From: Pimelobacter simplex | GTDB taxonomy: Bacteria; Actinomycetota; Actinomycetes; Propionibacteriales; Nocardioidaceae | DNA: 64,000 nt | NCBI RefSeq assembly: GCF_024662235.1 | Contig: NZ_CP096276.1 | Span: forward strand, 4,526,001 to 4,590,000 | Reading direction: 5' to 3' | In this document: positions 39,297 to 47,905 of the stretch, piece after piece | Layout of the letters: each line of letters begins with the position of its first letter | Position numbering within the stretch: the first letter of the stretch is position 1 | Translations under genes and position numbers: made by a program | The notes under the pieces: generated by a model | The model's input: the letters and a program-made list of their open reading frames with translations, nothing else | What the model was told of the DNA's origin: nothing | Databases searched by the model: none

Positions 39297-41597
39297 TCAG
39301 ACGGCCTCCGTCGCGGCGGGCTCGGAGGCGCCGTCGTCGATCGCGGAGGACCGCTGCTTGGAGATGTAGACCGCGGCGAAGATGCCAGCGGCCGCGGCCA
39401 GCGCGATGAGGATCCGGACGACGTCGTTCTTGTCCTCGCCGTAGGAGAGGCTGACGACGGCGCCCACGATCAGCAGCGACACCAGGTTCATCACCTTGAG
39501 GAGCGGGTTGATCGCCGGACCGGCGGTGTCCTTGAACGGGTCGCCGACCGTGTCACCGGTGACCGTCGCGGCGTGGGCCTCGGAGCCCTTGCCGCCGTGG
39601 TGACCGTCCTCGACGAGCTTCTTCGCGTTGTCCCAGGCCCCGCCGGCGTTCGCGAGGAACACCGCCATCAGCGTGCCGGACGCGATCGCGCCGACCAGGA
39701 ACCCGGCGAGCGGACCGACGCCGAGGCCGAAGCCCACCGCGATCGGGCTCAGGATGGCGAGGATGCCGGGCGTCGCCAGCTCGCGCAGCGAGTCGCGGGT
39801 GACGATGTCGACCACGCGGCCGTACTCCGGACGACCCGTGCCCTCCATGATCCCGGGGATCTCGCGGAACTGGCGGCGTACCTCGTAGACGACCGCTCCC
39901 GCCGCCCGGCCGACGGCGTTGATCGCCAGGCCGGAGAACAGGAACACCACGCCCGCGCCCAGCAGGGCGCCGACGATCAGCTTGGCGTCGTAGACGAGGA
40001 AGTCGTCGTACAGGACGTCGCCGGCCTCGGCGAACGCGCTCTGCGTGTACGACGCGAACAGCGCGCTCGCCGCGAGCACGGCCGTGGCGATCGCGATGCC
40101 CTTGGTGATCGCCTTGGTCGTGTTGCCGACCGCGTCGAGCTCGGTGAGGATCTTCGCGCCGTCCTCGCTCACGTCGCCGGACATCTCCGCGATGCCCTGC
40201 GCGTTGTCGGAGACCGGGCCGAACGTGTCCATCGCGACGATGACGCCGACCGTGGTGAGCAGACCGCAACCGGCCAGGGCGACGGCGAACAGCGCCAGGC
40301 CCGTGGAGCCACCGGCGAGCAGCGCCGCGCCGAAGACCGCGGCACCGATCACGATCGCCGTGTAGACCGCGGACTCGAGACCGACCGAGAGACCGGACAG
40401 GATGACCGTGGCGTGGCCGGTCAGCGAGGTACGGGCGACGTCGTTGACCGGGCGGTGCTCGGTGCCGGTGAAGTAGCCGGTGAGCGCGAGGATCGCGGCG
40501 GCGAGGACGATGCCGATCGCCACCGCCCCGGCGGCGAACAGCTGCGGCGAGAGGTCCGCCTCGACGCCCGTGCCGAGCTCGGACCAGTCGCTCGGGAGGT
40601 AGACGAAGGCGGCGATCGCGCTCGCGACCAGGCCGACGGCGGCCGAGAGGTAGAACGCCCGGTTGATCGTCTTCAGGCCACTCTCGCCGGCGCGGGGCTT
40701 GGTGAGGTAGACGCCCGCGATGGCCGAGAGGGCACCGATCGCCGGGACGATGAGCGGGAACACCAGGCCCTGGTCGCCGAAGGCCTGCGACCCGAGGATC
40801 AGCGCGGCGACCAGCGTGACGGCGTACGACTCGAAGAGGTCGGCCGCCATGCCGGCGCAGTCGCCGACGTTGTCGCCCACGTTGTCCGCGATCGTCGCGG
40901 CGTTGCGCGGGTCGTCCTCGGGGATGTTCTGCTCGACCTTGCCGACGAGGTCGGCACCGACGTCGGCGGCCTTGGTGAAGATGCCGCCGCCGACCCGCAT
41001 GAACATCGCGAGGAGCGCGGCGCCGAAGCCGAAGCCCTCGAGCACGTTGGGCGCCGTCTCCTGGAAGACCATGACCACGACGCTCGCGCCGAGCAGGCCG
41101 AGACCCACGGTGAACATGCCGACGAAGGCACCCGTGCGGAAGCCGATGTTCATCGCCGGGTCGCGGCCCTGCTCGTTGGCCGCGGCGGCGACGCGCAGGT
41201 TGGCGCGCACCGCGAGCGACATGCCGAGGTAGCCGACCGCCCCGGAGAAGCCCGCTCCCACGAGGAAGAAGACCGACCGGGCGATCCGGACCCCCCACTC
41301 GGACTGCAGACCCGTGGCGCCGTCGGCGGTATGGGCTGGCAGCGCGAGGAGGACGATGAACGCGATGGCCGCGAAGATCGTCAGGGTGCGGAACTGCCGG
41401 GTGAGGTAGGCGTTCGCCCCCTCCTGGACGGCCTGGGCGATCCGCTGCATGTTCGCGGTGCCCTCGCCGGCGCGGAGGACCTCCGATCTGAACAGCACGG
41501 CCATGCCCAGAGATCCGAGAGCGATCACGGCCACGATCGCCACCAGGGCGAGGTCGCCCCCGGTGACTTCGACATCGACGACGAGCGGACGGGGCAT
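39297..41597 (-). CDS. hppA: K+-independent proton-pumping pyrophosphatase
   Basis: This 766-residue enzyme couples PPi hydrolysis to H+ export, removing PPi from biosynthesis and energising the membrane. It has about 16 helices. The catalytic loop is the canonical DVGADLVGKVE, with acidic NVGDNVGDCAGMAADLFE after it. The GNTTKAITKG sequence has Lys at the position that is Ala in K+-dependent enzymes, so this is the K+-independent class. The ATG follows a GGAGG site. A TAGACT promoter and a TGTGA-N6-TCACA site lie upstream; the carboxypeptidase gene follows directly. Confidence 0.96.
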   Translation of the reverse strand: MPRPLVVDVEVTGGDLALVAIVAVIALGSLGMAVLFRSEVLRAGEGTANMQRIAQAVQEGANAYLTRQFRTLTIFAAIAFIVLLALPAHTADGATGLQSEWGVRIARSVFFLVGAGFSGAVGYLGMSLAVRANLRVAAAANEQGRDPAMNIGFRTGAFVGMFTVGLGLLGASVVVMVFQETAPNVLEGFGFGAALLAMFMRVGGGIFTKAADVGADLVGKVEQNIPEDDPRNAATIADNVGDNVGDCAGMAADLFESYAVTLVAALILGSQAFGDQGLVFPLIVPAIGALSAIAGVYLTKPRAGESGLKTINRAFYLSAAVGLVASAIAAFVYLPSDWSELGTGVEADLSPQLFAAGAVAIGIVLAAAILALTGYFTGTEHRPVNDVARTSLTGHATVILSGLSVGLESAVYTAIVIGAAVFGAALLAGGSTGLALFAVALAGCGLLTTVGVIVAMDTFGPVSDNAQGIAEMSGDVSEDGAKILTELDAVGNTTKAITKGIAIATAVLAASALFASYTQSAFAEAGDVLYDDFLVYDAKLIVGALLGAGVVFLFSGLAINAVGRAAGAVVYEVRRQFREIPGIMEGTGRPEYGRVVDIVTRDSLRELATPGILAILSPIAVGFGLGVGPLAGFLVGAIASGTLMAVFLANAGGAWDNAKKLVEDGHHGGKGSEAHAATVTGDTVGDPFKDTAGPAINPLLKVMNLVSLLIVGAVVSLSYGEDKNDVVRILIALAAAAGIFAAVYISKQRSSAIDDGASEPAATEAV

Positions 41598-41664
41598 ACG
41601 ACTTGCCTCCTGGGGGAGTTCAGCTTCGGGTCAGGGAAGACCCAGGTCTGAGATCGTGGCCCGG

Positions 41665-41670
41665 AGTCTA
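41665..41670 (-). promoter_or_regulatory. -10 element TAGACT for hppA
   Basis: TAGACT on the minus strand lies about 68 nt before the hppA ATG, giving a leader of roughly 60 nt with the GGAGG ribosome-binding site. The CRP-type site lies about 50 bp upstream of the expected start point. Confidence 0.45.
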
Positions 41671-41700
41671 CGCAGACTGTGGCGTAGAACACATGGACGT

Positions 41701-41716
41701 TGTGATGTGAGTCACA
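41701..41716. promoter_or_regulatory. CRP/GlxR-type site TGTGATGTGAGTCACA
   Basis: This matches the CRP/GlxR consensus TGTGA-N6-TCACA exactly. It is centred about 50 bp upstream of the expected hppA start point, a position from which CRP family proteins can activate, so cAMP may control the pyrophosphatase. It also lies just beyond the 3' end of the MocR gene, which is transcribed in the same direction. Confidence 0.6.
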
Positions 41717-41742
41717 CGTCCCGGGCGTGTCTCAGCGCCGTC

Positions 41743-43119
41743 TCAGCGCACGCGGCTGTGCCAAGCGCCCATCTGCGCGGCCTCGGCGACCCGCTCCGCG
41801 ACCTCGTCGAGCTCGTCGAGCTCCTCGTCCAGGAGCCCGACCGTGACCCGGACGAAGGCGCCCTCCCCCGCGAACACCTGGAACGGCCCGCCCGGCATCA
41901 CGCCGATGCCCAGCGACGCCAGCCGCACCAGCGCGGCCGACTCGTCGCGGACCGGCACCCACACGTTGAGCCCGTCGCGCCCGGTCACCTCGATGTCGTG
42001 GCGCCGCAGCACCGCGCAGAACGCGGCCCGCCGCTCGGCGTACGTCGTCCGGGCGGCGGCGACCTGGGCGACCGCGGCGTCGTCGGACAACAGCTCCAGC
42101 AGCACCCGCTGGAGCAGCCGGCTGCTCCAGCCCTGGCCCAGCTGGCGCAGCCGCGCGATCCCGGCGAGCACCTCGTCGGGACCGGACACCGCCGCCAGCC
42201 GCAGGTCGGGACCGTGGGACTTGCCGAAGCTGCGGATGTGCACCGTCCGCTCGGGCAGGAACGCGCCCAGGCTGACGTCCGGCGAGGTGCTGATCGCGCC
42301 GGCGGAGTCGTCCTCGACGACCAGCACCGGCGACGGCGCCTCCTCCAGCACCCGGGCGAGCTCCTCGGCGCGCCGGGGCGTGGTGGAGATGCCGGTCGGG
42401 TTGTGCGCCCGCGGCTGCAGGAAGAACGCCCGCGGCCCCTTGGCCAGCGCCGCTTCCAGCTCGGCCGGGACGACGCCCTCGTCGTCGAGGCGGACGCCGA
42501 TCACGCCGACGCCGGCGGCCTCGAAGATGTCGAGCGCAGGCGGGAACTCGGGGTGCTCGACGACCACCGTGTCGCCGTACTGGAGCTGGGAGCGGACCAC
42601 CAGCTCGACCGCGTCCATCGCGCCGTCGACGATCGCCAGCGAGGACGCCGGGGTCGGCCAGTCCTCCAGGATCAGCTCCTGGAGCTCGGGCAGCACCGGG
42701 TCCTCCAGGTAGCTCTCCGAGGCACCCGCGGTGCTCAGCACCTGCAGCGCGGTGGTCAGCGAGGGCAGCAGCGCGACGTCCGGGACCCCGGTGGACAGGT
42801 CGAGCGCGAACTGCGCCCGCGGGTCGACCACCCGCCGGATCCGGCCCTCGGCCGGCTGCGCCTGCTCGGCCACGATCGTGCCGTTGCGCCCCGCCGTCCG
42901 GATCGCGCCCGCCCGCGCCAGGATCGACCACGCTGCACTCACCGTGGTCGGCGAGAGCGCCAGCTCGCGGGCGACCGTGCGGATCGGCGGCAGCCGCTCC
43001 CCGCCGGTCAGCTCGCCGTCGCGCAGGGCCCGGCCGACGGCGGCCGCGAGTCCCCGCGCCGTCGGCTCGTCGAGGCGGGCCTCGATGGCCGAGAGCAGCT
43101 CACGCACGGTGGCGGGCAC
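41743..43119 (-). CDS. MocR-type GntR regulator with aminotransferase domain
   Basis: This 458-residue regulator joins a GntR winged helix (residues about 10-80: ERLPPIRTVARELALSPTTV) to a fold type I aminotransferase domain. PLP-binding features are present: HNPTGISTTP, the Asp-containing VLVVEDDSAG and the Schiff-base Lys in RSFGKSHGPDLRL. MocR proteins such as PdxR and GabR sense PLP or amino compounds; no PLP or GABA genes are beside it. The GTG start has TACGAC 6 nt upstream, a near-miss of the leaderless pattern. The STAS gene lies 30 bp upstream on the same strand. Confidence 0.88.
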   Translation of the reverse strand: MPATVRELLSAIEARLDEPTARGLAAAVGRALRDGELTGGERLPPIRTVARELALSPTTVSAAWSILARAGAIRTAGRNGTIVAEQAQPAEGRIRRVVDPRAQFALDLSTGVPDVALLPSLTTALQVLSTAGASESYLEDPVLPELQELILEDWPTPASSLAIVDGAMDAVELVVRSQLQYGDTVVVEHPEFPPALDIFEAAGVGVIGVRLDDEGVVPAELEAALAKGPRAFFLQPRAHNPTGISTTPRRAEELARVLEEAPSPVLVVEDDSAGAISTSPDVSLGAFLPERTVHIRSFGKSHGPDLRLAAVSGPDEVLAGIARLRQLGQGWSSRLLQRVLLELLSDDAAVAQVAAARTTYAERRAAFCAVLRRHDIEVTGRDGLNVWVPVRDESAALVRLASLGIGVMPGGPFQVFAGEGAFVRVTVGLLDEELDELDEVAERVAEAAQMGAWHSRVR

Positions 43120-43149
43120 GCGGACGTCGTACGGCGTGCCGGTGGCCGG

Positions 43150-43506
43150 TCAGGCCAGAGCGGCGTCGGCGGAGTCGTGGATGACGAAGACCTTCGCCAG
43201 CCCGGTGATCTTGAAGATCTTGAGCAGCCGGTCGGCGTTGCAGACCAGCTCGAGCGAGCCGTCGTGGGCGCGGACCTTCTTGAGGCCGCCGACCAGCACG
43301 CCGAGACCGGTGGAGTCGAGGAACTCGACGCCCTCCATGTCCACCACGAGGTGGTACGTACCCGCGGCGACCAGCTCGGTGATCGTGTCGCGGAGCTTGG
43401 GGGCGGTGTAGACGTCGATCTCGCCACCTACGGCAACGACGGTGCGCCCACCGACCTCGCGCGTCGACAGTGTCAGATTCACGACCCTCACCCCGGGAGT
43501 ACTCAC
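43150..43506 (-). CDS. STAS-domain anti-sigma factor antagonist
   Basis: This 118-residue SpoIIAA/RsbV-like protein is a single STAS domain. The phosphorylation site is Ser65 in [15 protein letters not shown]; its dephosphorylated form should bind an anti-sigma kinase and free a SigB/SigF-type factor. The kinase partner is not in the window, which is usual in actinobacteria where these genes are scattered. It diverges from the DECH helicase gene across 169 bp. The corresponding mycobacterial region also carries a conserved anti-sigma antagonist near the helicase. Confidence 0.9.
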   Translation of the reverse strand: MSTPGVRVVNLTLSTREVGGRTVVAVGGEIDVYTAPKLRDTITELVAAGTYHLVVDMEGVEFLDSTGLGVLVGGLKKVRAHDGSLELVCNADRLLKIFKITGLAKVFVIHDSADAALA

Positions 43507-43675
43507 CTACGTATGCAGTGGCACTCATCAAACCATGTCGGCCGCCCGGGCGCACAGCGAGTGCGGAATCCGCGGGAACGGGAGCGCGTCCCTCCGACCC
43601 TCTTCCTGCCGCCTCCCCGGCCCTCTCCGCCGCGTCGTGTTCCGTTGTGTCGGGGGTGGTTGCGACAATCGAACC

Positions 43676-46048
43676 GTGACCGCGCAGCCCGATCTCCGTC
43701 TCCCGGCCGCCGCCGGCCGACGGGACCCGATCGCGCTCCTCGACCGGCTCACCGCGCTCCCCGGACGGGCCGAGCGGCTCACCCACCGCCGTGAGGTCCC
43801 GGCGCGGGCGGCGGTCCACGCGGACTGGCCGGCCTGGGCCGACCCGGCCGTCGTCGCGGCGTACGAGGCGCGCGGCGTGGTTCGCCCCTGGGCCCACCAG
43901 GTCGCCGTCGCCGAGGCGGCCCACCGCGGCGAACACGTCGTCGTCGCCACCGGGACGGCGTCCGGCAAGTCGCTGGCCTACCTCCTGCCCGCGCTCTCCG
44001 ACATCCGCGCCACCCGCGGCCCGCGGGGCCAGCGCGGTACCGCCGTGCTCTACCTCGCGCCCACCAAGGCCCTCGCCCACGACCAGTGGTCGGCCATCCA
44101 CGACCTCGGGCTCGACGTCCGCGTCGCCACCCACGACGGCGACTCCACGCCCGAGGAGCGGGAGTGGACCCGCGACCACGGCGAGTACGTCCTCTCCAAC
44201 CCCGACATGCTCCACCGCTCGCTGCTGCCCGGGCACGAGCGCTGGACCCAGTTCTTCCGCTCGCTGCGCTATGTCGCCATCGACGAGTGCCACCACTACC
44301 GCGGCGTGTTCGGCGCCCACGTGGCCCAGATCGTGCGGCGGCTGCGGCGGGTGTGCGCGGCCTACGGCTCCTCGCCCACGTTCATCCTGGCCTCGGCCAC
44401 CGTCGCCGACCCCGACCTCACCGCGCGGCGGATGACCGGGCTCGACGTGACCGCCGTGACCACCGACGGCTCGCCCCGCGGCGCGCTCCAGGTGGGGCTG
44501 TGGGAGCCGCCCCTCACGTCGTACCGGGGGGAGAACGGGGCGCCCGTCCGCCGTCCCGCCACCGCCGAGACCGCCGACCTGCTCGCCGACCTCGTCGTCG
44601 AGGACGTGCGCACCCTCGCCTTCGTCCGCTCCCGCCACGGCGTCGAGACCGTCGCCCAGCGCGCCGGCGAGCTCGTCGCCGAGGTCGACCCCTCGCTGGC
44701 CGGCCGGGTGGACTCCTACCGCGGCGGCTACCTCCCCGAGGAGCGCCGTGCGCTCGAGGAGGACCTCCGCAGCGGCCGCCTGCTCGGCATGGCCGCGACC
44801 AACGCCCTCGAGCTCGGCATCGACGTCAGCGGCCTCGACGCCGTCGTCGTCACCGGCTACCCCGGCACCCGCGCGGCGTTCTGGCAGCAGGTCGGCCGCG
44901 CCGGGCGCGACGGCGGGGGCGCCCTCGGCCTCTTCGTCGCCCGCGACGACCCGCTCGACACCTACCTCGTGCACCACCCCGACGCCCTGCTCGGCCGCCC
45001 CGTCGAGGGCACCGTGTTCGACACCGACAACCCCTACATCCTCGGCCCCCACCTGTGCGCCGCCGCCCAGGAGCTGCCCGTCACCGTCGCCGACGCGCCC
45101 CTGTTCGGCCCCCGCATGCGCGAGGTGCTCGGCTCCCTCGTCGAGCGCGGACTCCTGCGCCGCCGCGCCGCCGGCTGGTACTGGACCGACCGCTCCCGCG
45201 CCGCCGACCTCGCCGACATCCGCTCCGCCGGCGGCGCCCAGGTCCAGCTCGTCGAGGGCGCCACCGGCCGCGTCGTCGGCACCGTCGACGGCAGCCGCGC
45301 CCACAGCACCGCCCACACCGGCGCGATCTACCTGCACCGCGGCCAGACCTGGCGGGTCGACGAGCTCGACCTCGACGAGCGCGTCGCCACCCTCAGCCAG
45401 GTCTCGGTCGACCACACCACCACCGCCCGCGACATCACCGACATCCGGATCGTCGCCGAGCGCGAGCACGTCGCCTGGGGCCCTTGCCAGGTCTCGTTCG
45501 GCACCGTCGAGGTGACCAACCAGGTGACGTCGTACCTCCGGAGGCGGCTGCGCACCGGCGAGGTCATCGACGAGACCCCCCTCGACCTCCCCGCCCGCAC
45601 CCTGTCCACGGCCGCCGTCTGGTGGACCGTGCCCGACGAGGTCATCACTCCCCTGCTCGCCCGCGCCGGCCTCGACCTCGCCGACCTCCCCGGCGCCGCC
45701 CACGCCGCCGAGCACTGCTCGATCGGCCTCCTTCCTCTCTTCGCAACCTGCGACCGCTGGGACATCGGCGGCGTCTCCACCGCCCGCCACCCCGACACCG
45801 GCGTCCTGACCGTCTTCGTCCACGACGGCCACCCCGGCGGCGCCGGCTTCGCCGAGCGCGGCTACCGCACCGCCGCCTCCTGGCTGCGCGCCACCCGCGC
45901 CACCATCGCCGCCTGCGAGTGCACCGCCGGCTGCCCCTCCTGCATCCAGTCCCCCAAGTGCGGCAACGGCAACGACCCCCTGGACAAAGCGGGCGCCGTG
46001 GCACTTCTCGACGCGTTGCTCACCGCCGCACCCCCCGACGTGGCGTAG
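43676..46048 (+). CDS. DECH-box helicase of the helicase/secretion neighbourhood (MrfA-like, DUF1998)
   Basis: This 790-residue SF2 helicase has Walker A ATGTASGKSLAY, a DECH-box (AIDECHHYRG), SAT (LASATV) and motif VI QQVGRAGRDGGG. Its C-terminal DUF1998 zinc module shows four Cys in ECTAGCPSCIQSPKCG. DUF1998 helicases such as B. subtilis MrfA act in mitomycin-type DNA repair. The family TIGR03817 is defined by sitting beside tad-like secretion genes, as here, and corresponds to Rv3649. GTG 43676 is the start, with GACAAT 6 nt before it. It overlaps nothing and is followed by a small membrane protein gene. Confidence 0.93.
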   Translation: MTAQPDLRLPAAAGRRDPIALLDRLTALPGRAERLTHRREVPARAAVHADWPAWADPAVVAAYEARGVVRPWAHQVAVAEAAHRGEHVVVATGTASGKSLAYLLPALSDIRATRGPRGQRGTAVLYLAPTKALAHDQWSAIHDLGLDVRVATHDGDSTPEEREWTRDHGEYVLSNPDMLHRSLLPGHERWTQFFRSLRYVAIDECHHYRGVFGAHVAQIVRRLRRVCAAYGSSPTFILASATVADPDLTARRMTGLDVTAVTTDGSPRGALQVGLWEPPLTSYRGENGAPVRRPATAETADLLADLVVEDVRTLAFVRSRHGVETVAQRAGELVAEVDPSLAGRVDSYRGGYLPEERRALEEDLRSGRLLGMAATNALELGIDVSGLDAVVVTGYPGTRAAFWQQVGRAGRDGGGALGLFVARDDPLDTYLVHHPDALLGRPVEGTVFDTDNPYILGPHLCAAAQELPVTVADAPLFGPRMREVLGSLVERGLLRRRAAGWYWTDRSRAADLADIRSAGGAQVQLVEGATGRVVGTVDGSRAHSTAHTGAIYLHRGQTWRVDELDLDERVATLSQVSVDHTTTARDITDIRIVAEREHVAWGPCQVSFGTVEVTNQVTSYLRRRLRTGEVIDETPLDLPARTLSTAAVWWTVPDEVITPLLARAGLDLADLPGAAHAAEHCSIGLLPLFATCDRWDIGGVSTARHPDTGVLTVFVHDGHPGGAGFAERGYRTAASWLRATRATIAACECTAGCPSCIQSPKCGNGNDPLDKAGAVALLDALLTAAPPDVA

Positions 46049-46051
46049 CCT
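46046..46051 (+). promoter_or_regulatory. Leaderless -10 element TAGCCT
   Basis: TAGCCT overlaps the helicase stop codon and ends 6 nt before ATG 46058, giving the small membrane protein its own leaderless promoter. Confidence 0.55.
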
Positions 46052-46057
46052 GCGGCC

Positions 46058-46369
46058 ATGCTCCTGCTCGGACTCGTCGTACTGGTGCTCGGAGTGCTCG
46101 GGCTCGTCCTCAGCTTCTTCGGCGCCAGCATCGACTACAACCATCGTTCGGCGGAGATCCTCAACATGGACGTCGCCCCCCGCACCCTCGTGCTCTGGGG
46201 CGCGATCTCCATGCTGCTCACCGTCCTCGGGCTGTGGATGATCAAGGGCGGGATGAAGCAGGGCTGGAAGCGCCGCAAGGAGCACAAGCGGCTTGCTGAG
46301 CTGTCGGAGAAGCTGGATGAGGCTGATCTCGAGCGGCGGGGTGAGCGGCGGGACGACGGGGACAGCTGA
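46058..46369 (+). CDS. Small two-helix membrane protein
   Basis: This 103-residue protein has two membrane helices (LLLGLVVLVLGVLGLVLSFF and LVLWGAISMLLTVLGLWMI) and a basic/acidic cytosolic tail (KRRKEHKRLAELSEKLDEAD) likely to be a helix. I do not recognise it as a named family. It lies directly after the helicase gene, a position where mycobacteria also have small membrane proteins. Confidence 0.7.
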   Translation: MLLLGLVVLVLGVLGLVLSFFGASIDYNHRSAEILNMDVAPRTLVLWGAISMLLTVLGLWMIKGGMKQGWKRRKEHKRLAELSEKLDEADLERRGERRDDGDS

Positions 46370-46434
46370 CTGGTCTGCCCGGCTGACCGTGCTGCTCGTC
46401 TGAGCGTGCTGAGCGTGCTGGGCGGCTGACCGGG

Positions 46435-46454
46435 CTGAGCGGCTCGCCGCTCAG
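46435..46454. terminator. Bidirectional hairpin between the helicase and tad operons
   Basis: CTGAGCGG and CCGCTCAG form a perfect 8-bp stem around a 4-nt loop, overlapping the stop of the last tad gene. The 80 bp just before it consist of degenerate GCTGA/GCGTGCT repeats. It should end transcription from both converging operons. Confidence 0.55.
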
Positions 46455-47032
46455 GGGGTCGAGGGGCCGGCGCGGGCTGAGGCCGTGAGGTCGTCTTGGC
46501 GGCCGAACCAGCGGGGTCCCTGCACTGCTACGGCGACGACGACGTCTGGTCCGACGCGGCGGCAGGAGCGCAGGGTGGCTCCGTTGGCGCTGGCGACGCG
46601 GGCGGCCGTCGTACAGGGGGCGGGGGCGGGGGCGGGGCCAGAGCCCTGTCCGGACTGAGCCGCAGCGGCCAAGGCGGCCAGGTCGGCGGCGGCCTGGGCA
46701 CGGCGGTGGTCGACGACCAGGGCGCTGAGACCTGCGGCCGCGGTACCGGCCAGGAGCAACACGCCTGCCATGGCGACGGTCAGCACGGTCGCGGCACCAC
46801 GCTGGGTGGCGTCCACGTCGTCCATGCCATCCACGCCATCCACGCCATCCACGCCGGCCGCGTTGGCCGCGTCGGGATGACCGGCGTGGTTGCGACTGCG
46901 GCTGCGGCGGTACCGATGGCGGCTCCAGGCGAGCCGAGCGCGGAGGGCTGCGAGCATCGCCGGAAGTGGGGTCATTGGGGGCGGCCGGAAGAGGCGTCTG
47001 CGCTCCGGTGTGGTGGGGCGGCGGGCGATCAT
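46451..47032 (-). CDS. TadE-like protein of the helicase/secretion neighbourhood
   Basis: This 193-residue last gene of the tad operon (TIGR03816-like, Rv3654c counterpart) has a long basic N-terminus with a nine-residue GVDGVDGVDG repeat, then QRGAATVLTVAMAGVLLLAG, a TadE-type hydrophobic segment. It lacks the Glu at +5 after the Gly that TadE and Flp keep, so it may not be processed by the prepilin peptidase. An external domain with two Cys follows (CTTAARVASANG, LRSCRRVG). ATGA overlap joins it to tadE. Confidence 0.82.
   Translation of the reverse strand: MIARRPTTPERRRLFRPPPMTPLPAMLAALRARLAWSRHRYRRSRSRNHAGHPDAANAAGVDGVDGVDGMDDVDATQRGAATVLTVAMAGVLLLAGTAAAGLSALVVDHRRAQAAADLAALAAAAQSGQGSGPAPAPAPCTTAARVASANGATLRSCRRVGPDVVVAVAVQGPRWFGRQDDLTASARAGPSTP
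46817..46860. repeat. Nine-bp tandem repeat encoding Val-Asp-Gly
   Basis: CATCCACGC is repeated three times in tandem, with degenerate copies on the left. It encodes VDG units in the last tad gene. Slippage here would change the protein length by three residues per unit, keeping the frame. Confidence 0.7.
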
Positions 47033-47460
47033 GGGGCCTTCTCCTCGGTCAGGGCGACGGCTTCGGCCCGCAGCTCGGCGCCGGGCAGGGAGTGGAACAG
47101 GCCTCCGGGGCCGGCGATCCGCCCGCGGGCGTGGACGACGACCTGGTCGCCGTCGTGGGTGACGGAAAGGCGGACTCCGTCGGGAGCGACCTGACGGCCG
47201 AGGGCGAGTGCTGATCCCGGGTCGTCGCCGCGGGCGAGGGCGCGGGCGGTCTCACGGGCGGCGTCGACCGTACGGACCTGGCCGACGGCGACCGCGAGCA
47301 GCCAGACGAGGCCCGCGGTGACGAGCAGCAGGATCGGCAGCGCGAGAGCGAGCTCGGCGGTCACGGCGCCGCGTTGGTGGCGCCGGTCCCGACGCGGCTG
47401 CCCACGCGAGTACCGGTGCCGTCGCGGGCTGGTCAGGGGACGACGAGGCACGGTGCTCAT
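47029..47460 (-). CDS. tadE: TadE family pseudopilin
   Basis: This 143-residue minor pilin has the class III leader ending in RG, followed by AVTAELALALPILLLVTAG with Glu at +5, so it should be cleaved by a prepilin peptidase and inserted near the pilus base. The rest is a small extracytoplasmic domain without Cys. It overlaps both neighbours by ATGA. It corresponds to Rv3655c. Confidence 0.85.
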   Translation of the reverse strand: MSTVPRRPLTSPRRHRYSRGQPRRDRRHQRGAVTAELALALPILLLVTAGLVWLLAVAVGQVRTVDAARETARALARGDDPGSALALGRQVAPDGVRLSVTHDGDQVVVHARGRIAGPGGLFHSLPGAELRAEAVALTEEKAP

Positions 47461-47735
47461 CCGAGCTGGAGGACCGACAGGACGCGGTCGAACAGGCTGG
47501 TGATGAGGCGGCTGCCCAGGCCTCCGGTGAGCAGCTTGAAGAGGAGGCCGGCGAAGCCGGCTCCGGCCGCGGTGGCGACGGCGTACTCGGCGGTGGTGAC
47601 GCCGCGTTGATGGCTGCACGGTCGAGGGCGTCGGGGGCCGCTGCGGTGAGGCTGGTGACGGCGGCATGGGACGGACGGCCCGGGACGGCGGTCGCGGGAG
47701 GGGTGGTCGGACGGGTGGGACGGGTGGTGGGACAT
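47457..47735 (-). CDS. flp: Flp-type pilin (DUF4244)
   Basis: This 92-residue protein has a long basic leader (about 45 residues), then HQRG and the mature sequence VTTAEYAVATAAGAGFAGLL. The G/xxxxEY motif is the hallmark of Flp pilins (class IVb), which form the tad pilus. Actinobacterial versions are annotated DUF4244. The start ATG 47735 follows GGAG. It is the likely structural subunit of the pilus and corresponds to Rv3656c. Confidence 0.85.
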   Translation of the reverse strand: MSHHPSHPSDHPSRDRRPGPSVPCRRHQPHRSGPRRPRPCSHQRGVTTAEYAVATAAGAGFAGLLFKLLTGGLGSRLITSLFDRVLSVLQLG

Positions 47736-47905
47736 ATCGCTCCGATCGTCGGGGCCGCGGGTGCGGCGGTGGTGGAGGGACGAGCGTGCGCGGGGATGGG
47801 GCCGGATGGGGTGGGGGCAGGGCGGGGCTGTGGAGGGGAAGGGGTGGGAAGGCGGGGTGGGGAAGGAGGGGGGTTGGGAGTGGGGCGGGTGGGGGCGGTG
47901 GGTGT

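Noticed and set aside
43100..46285. Long minus-strand frame (about 1061 codons) opposite the DECH helicase
   Set aside because: It lies opposite a complete helicase with all motifs and consists of repetitive Ala/Gly/Val composition.
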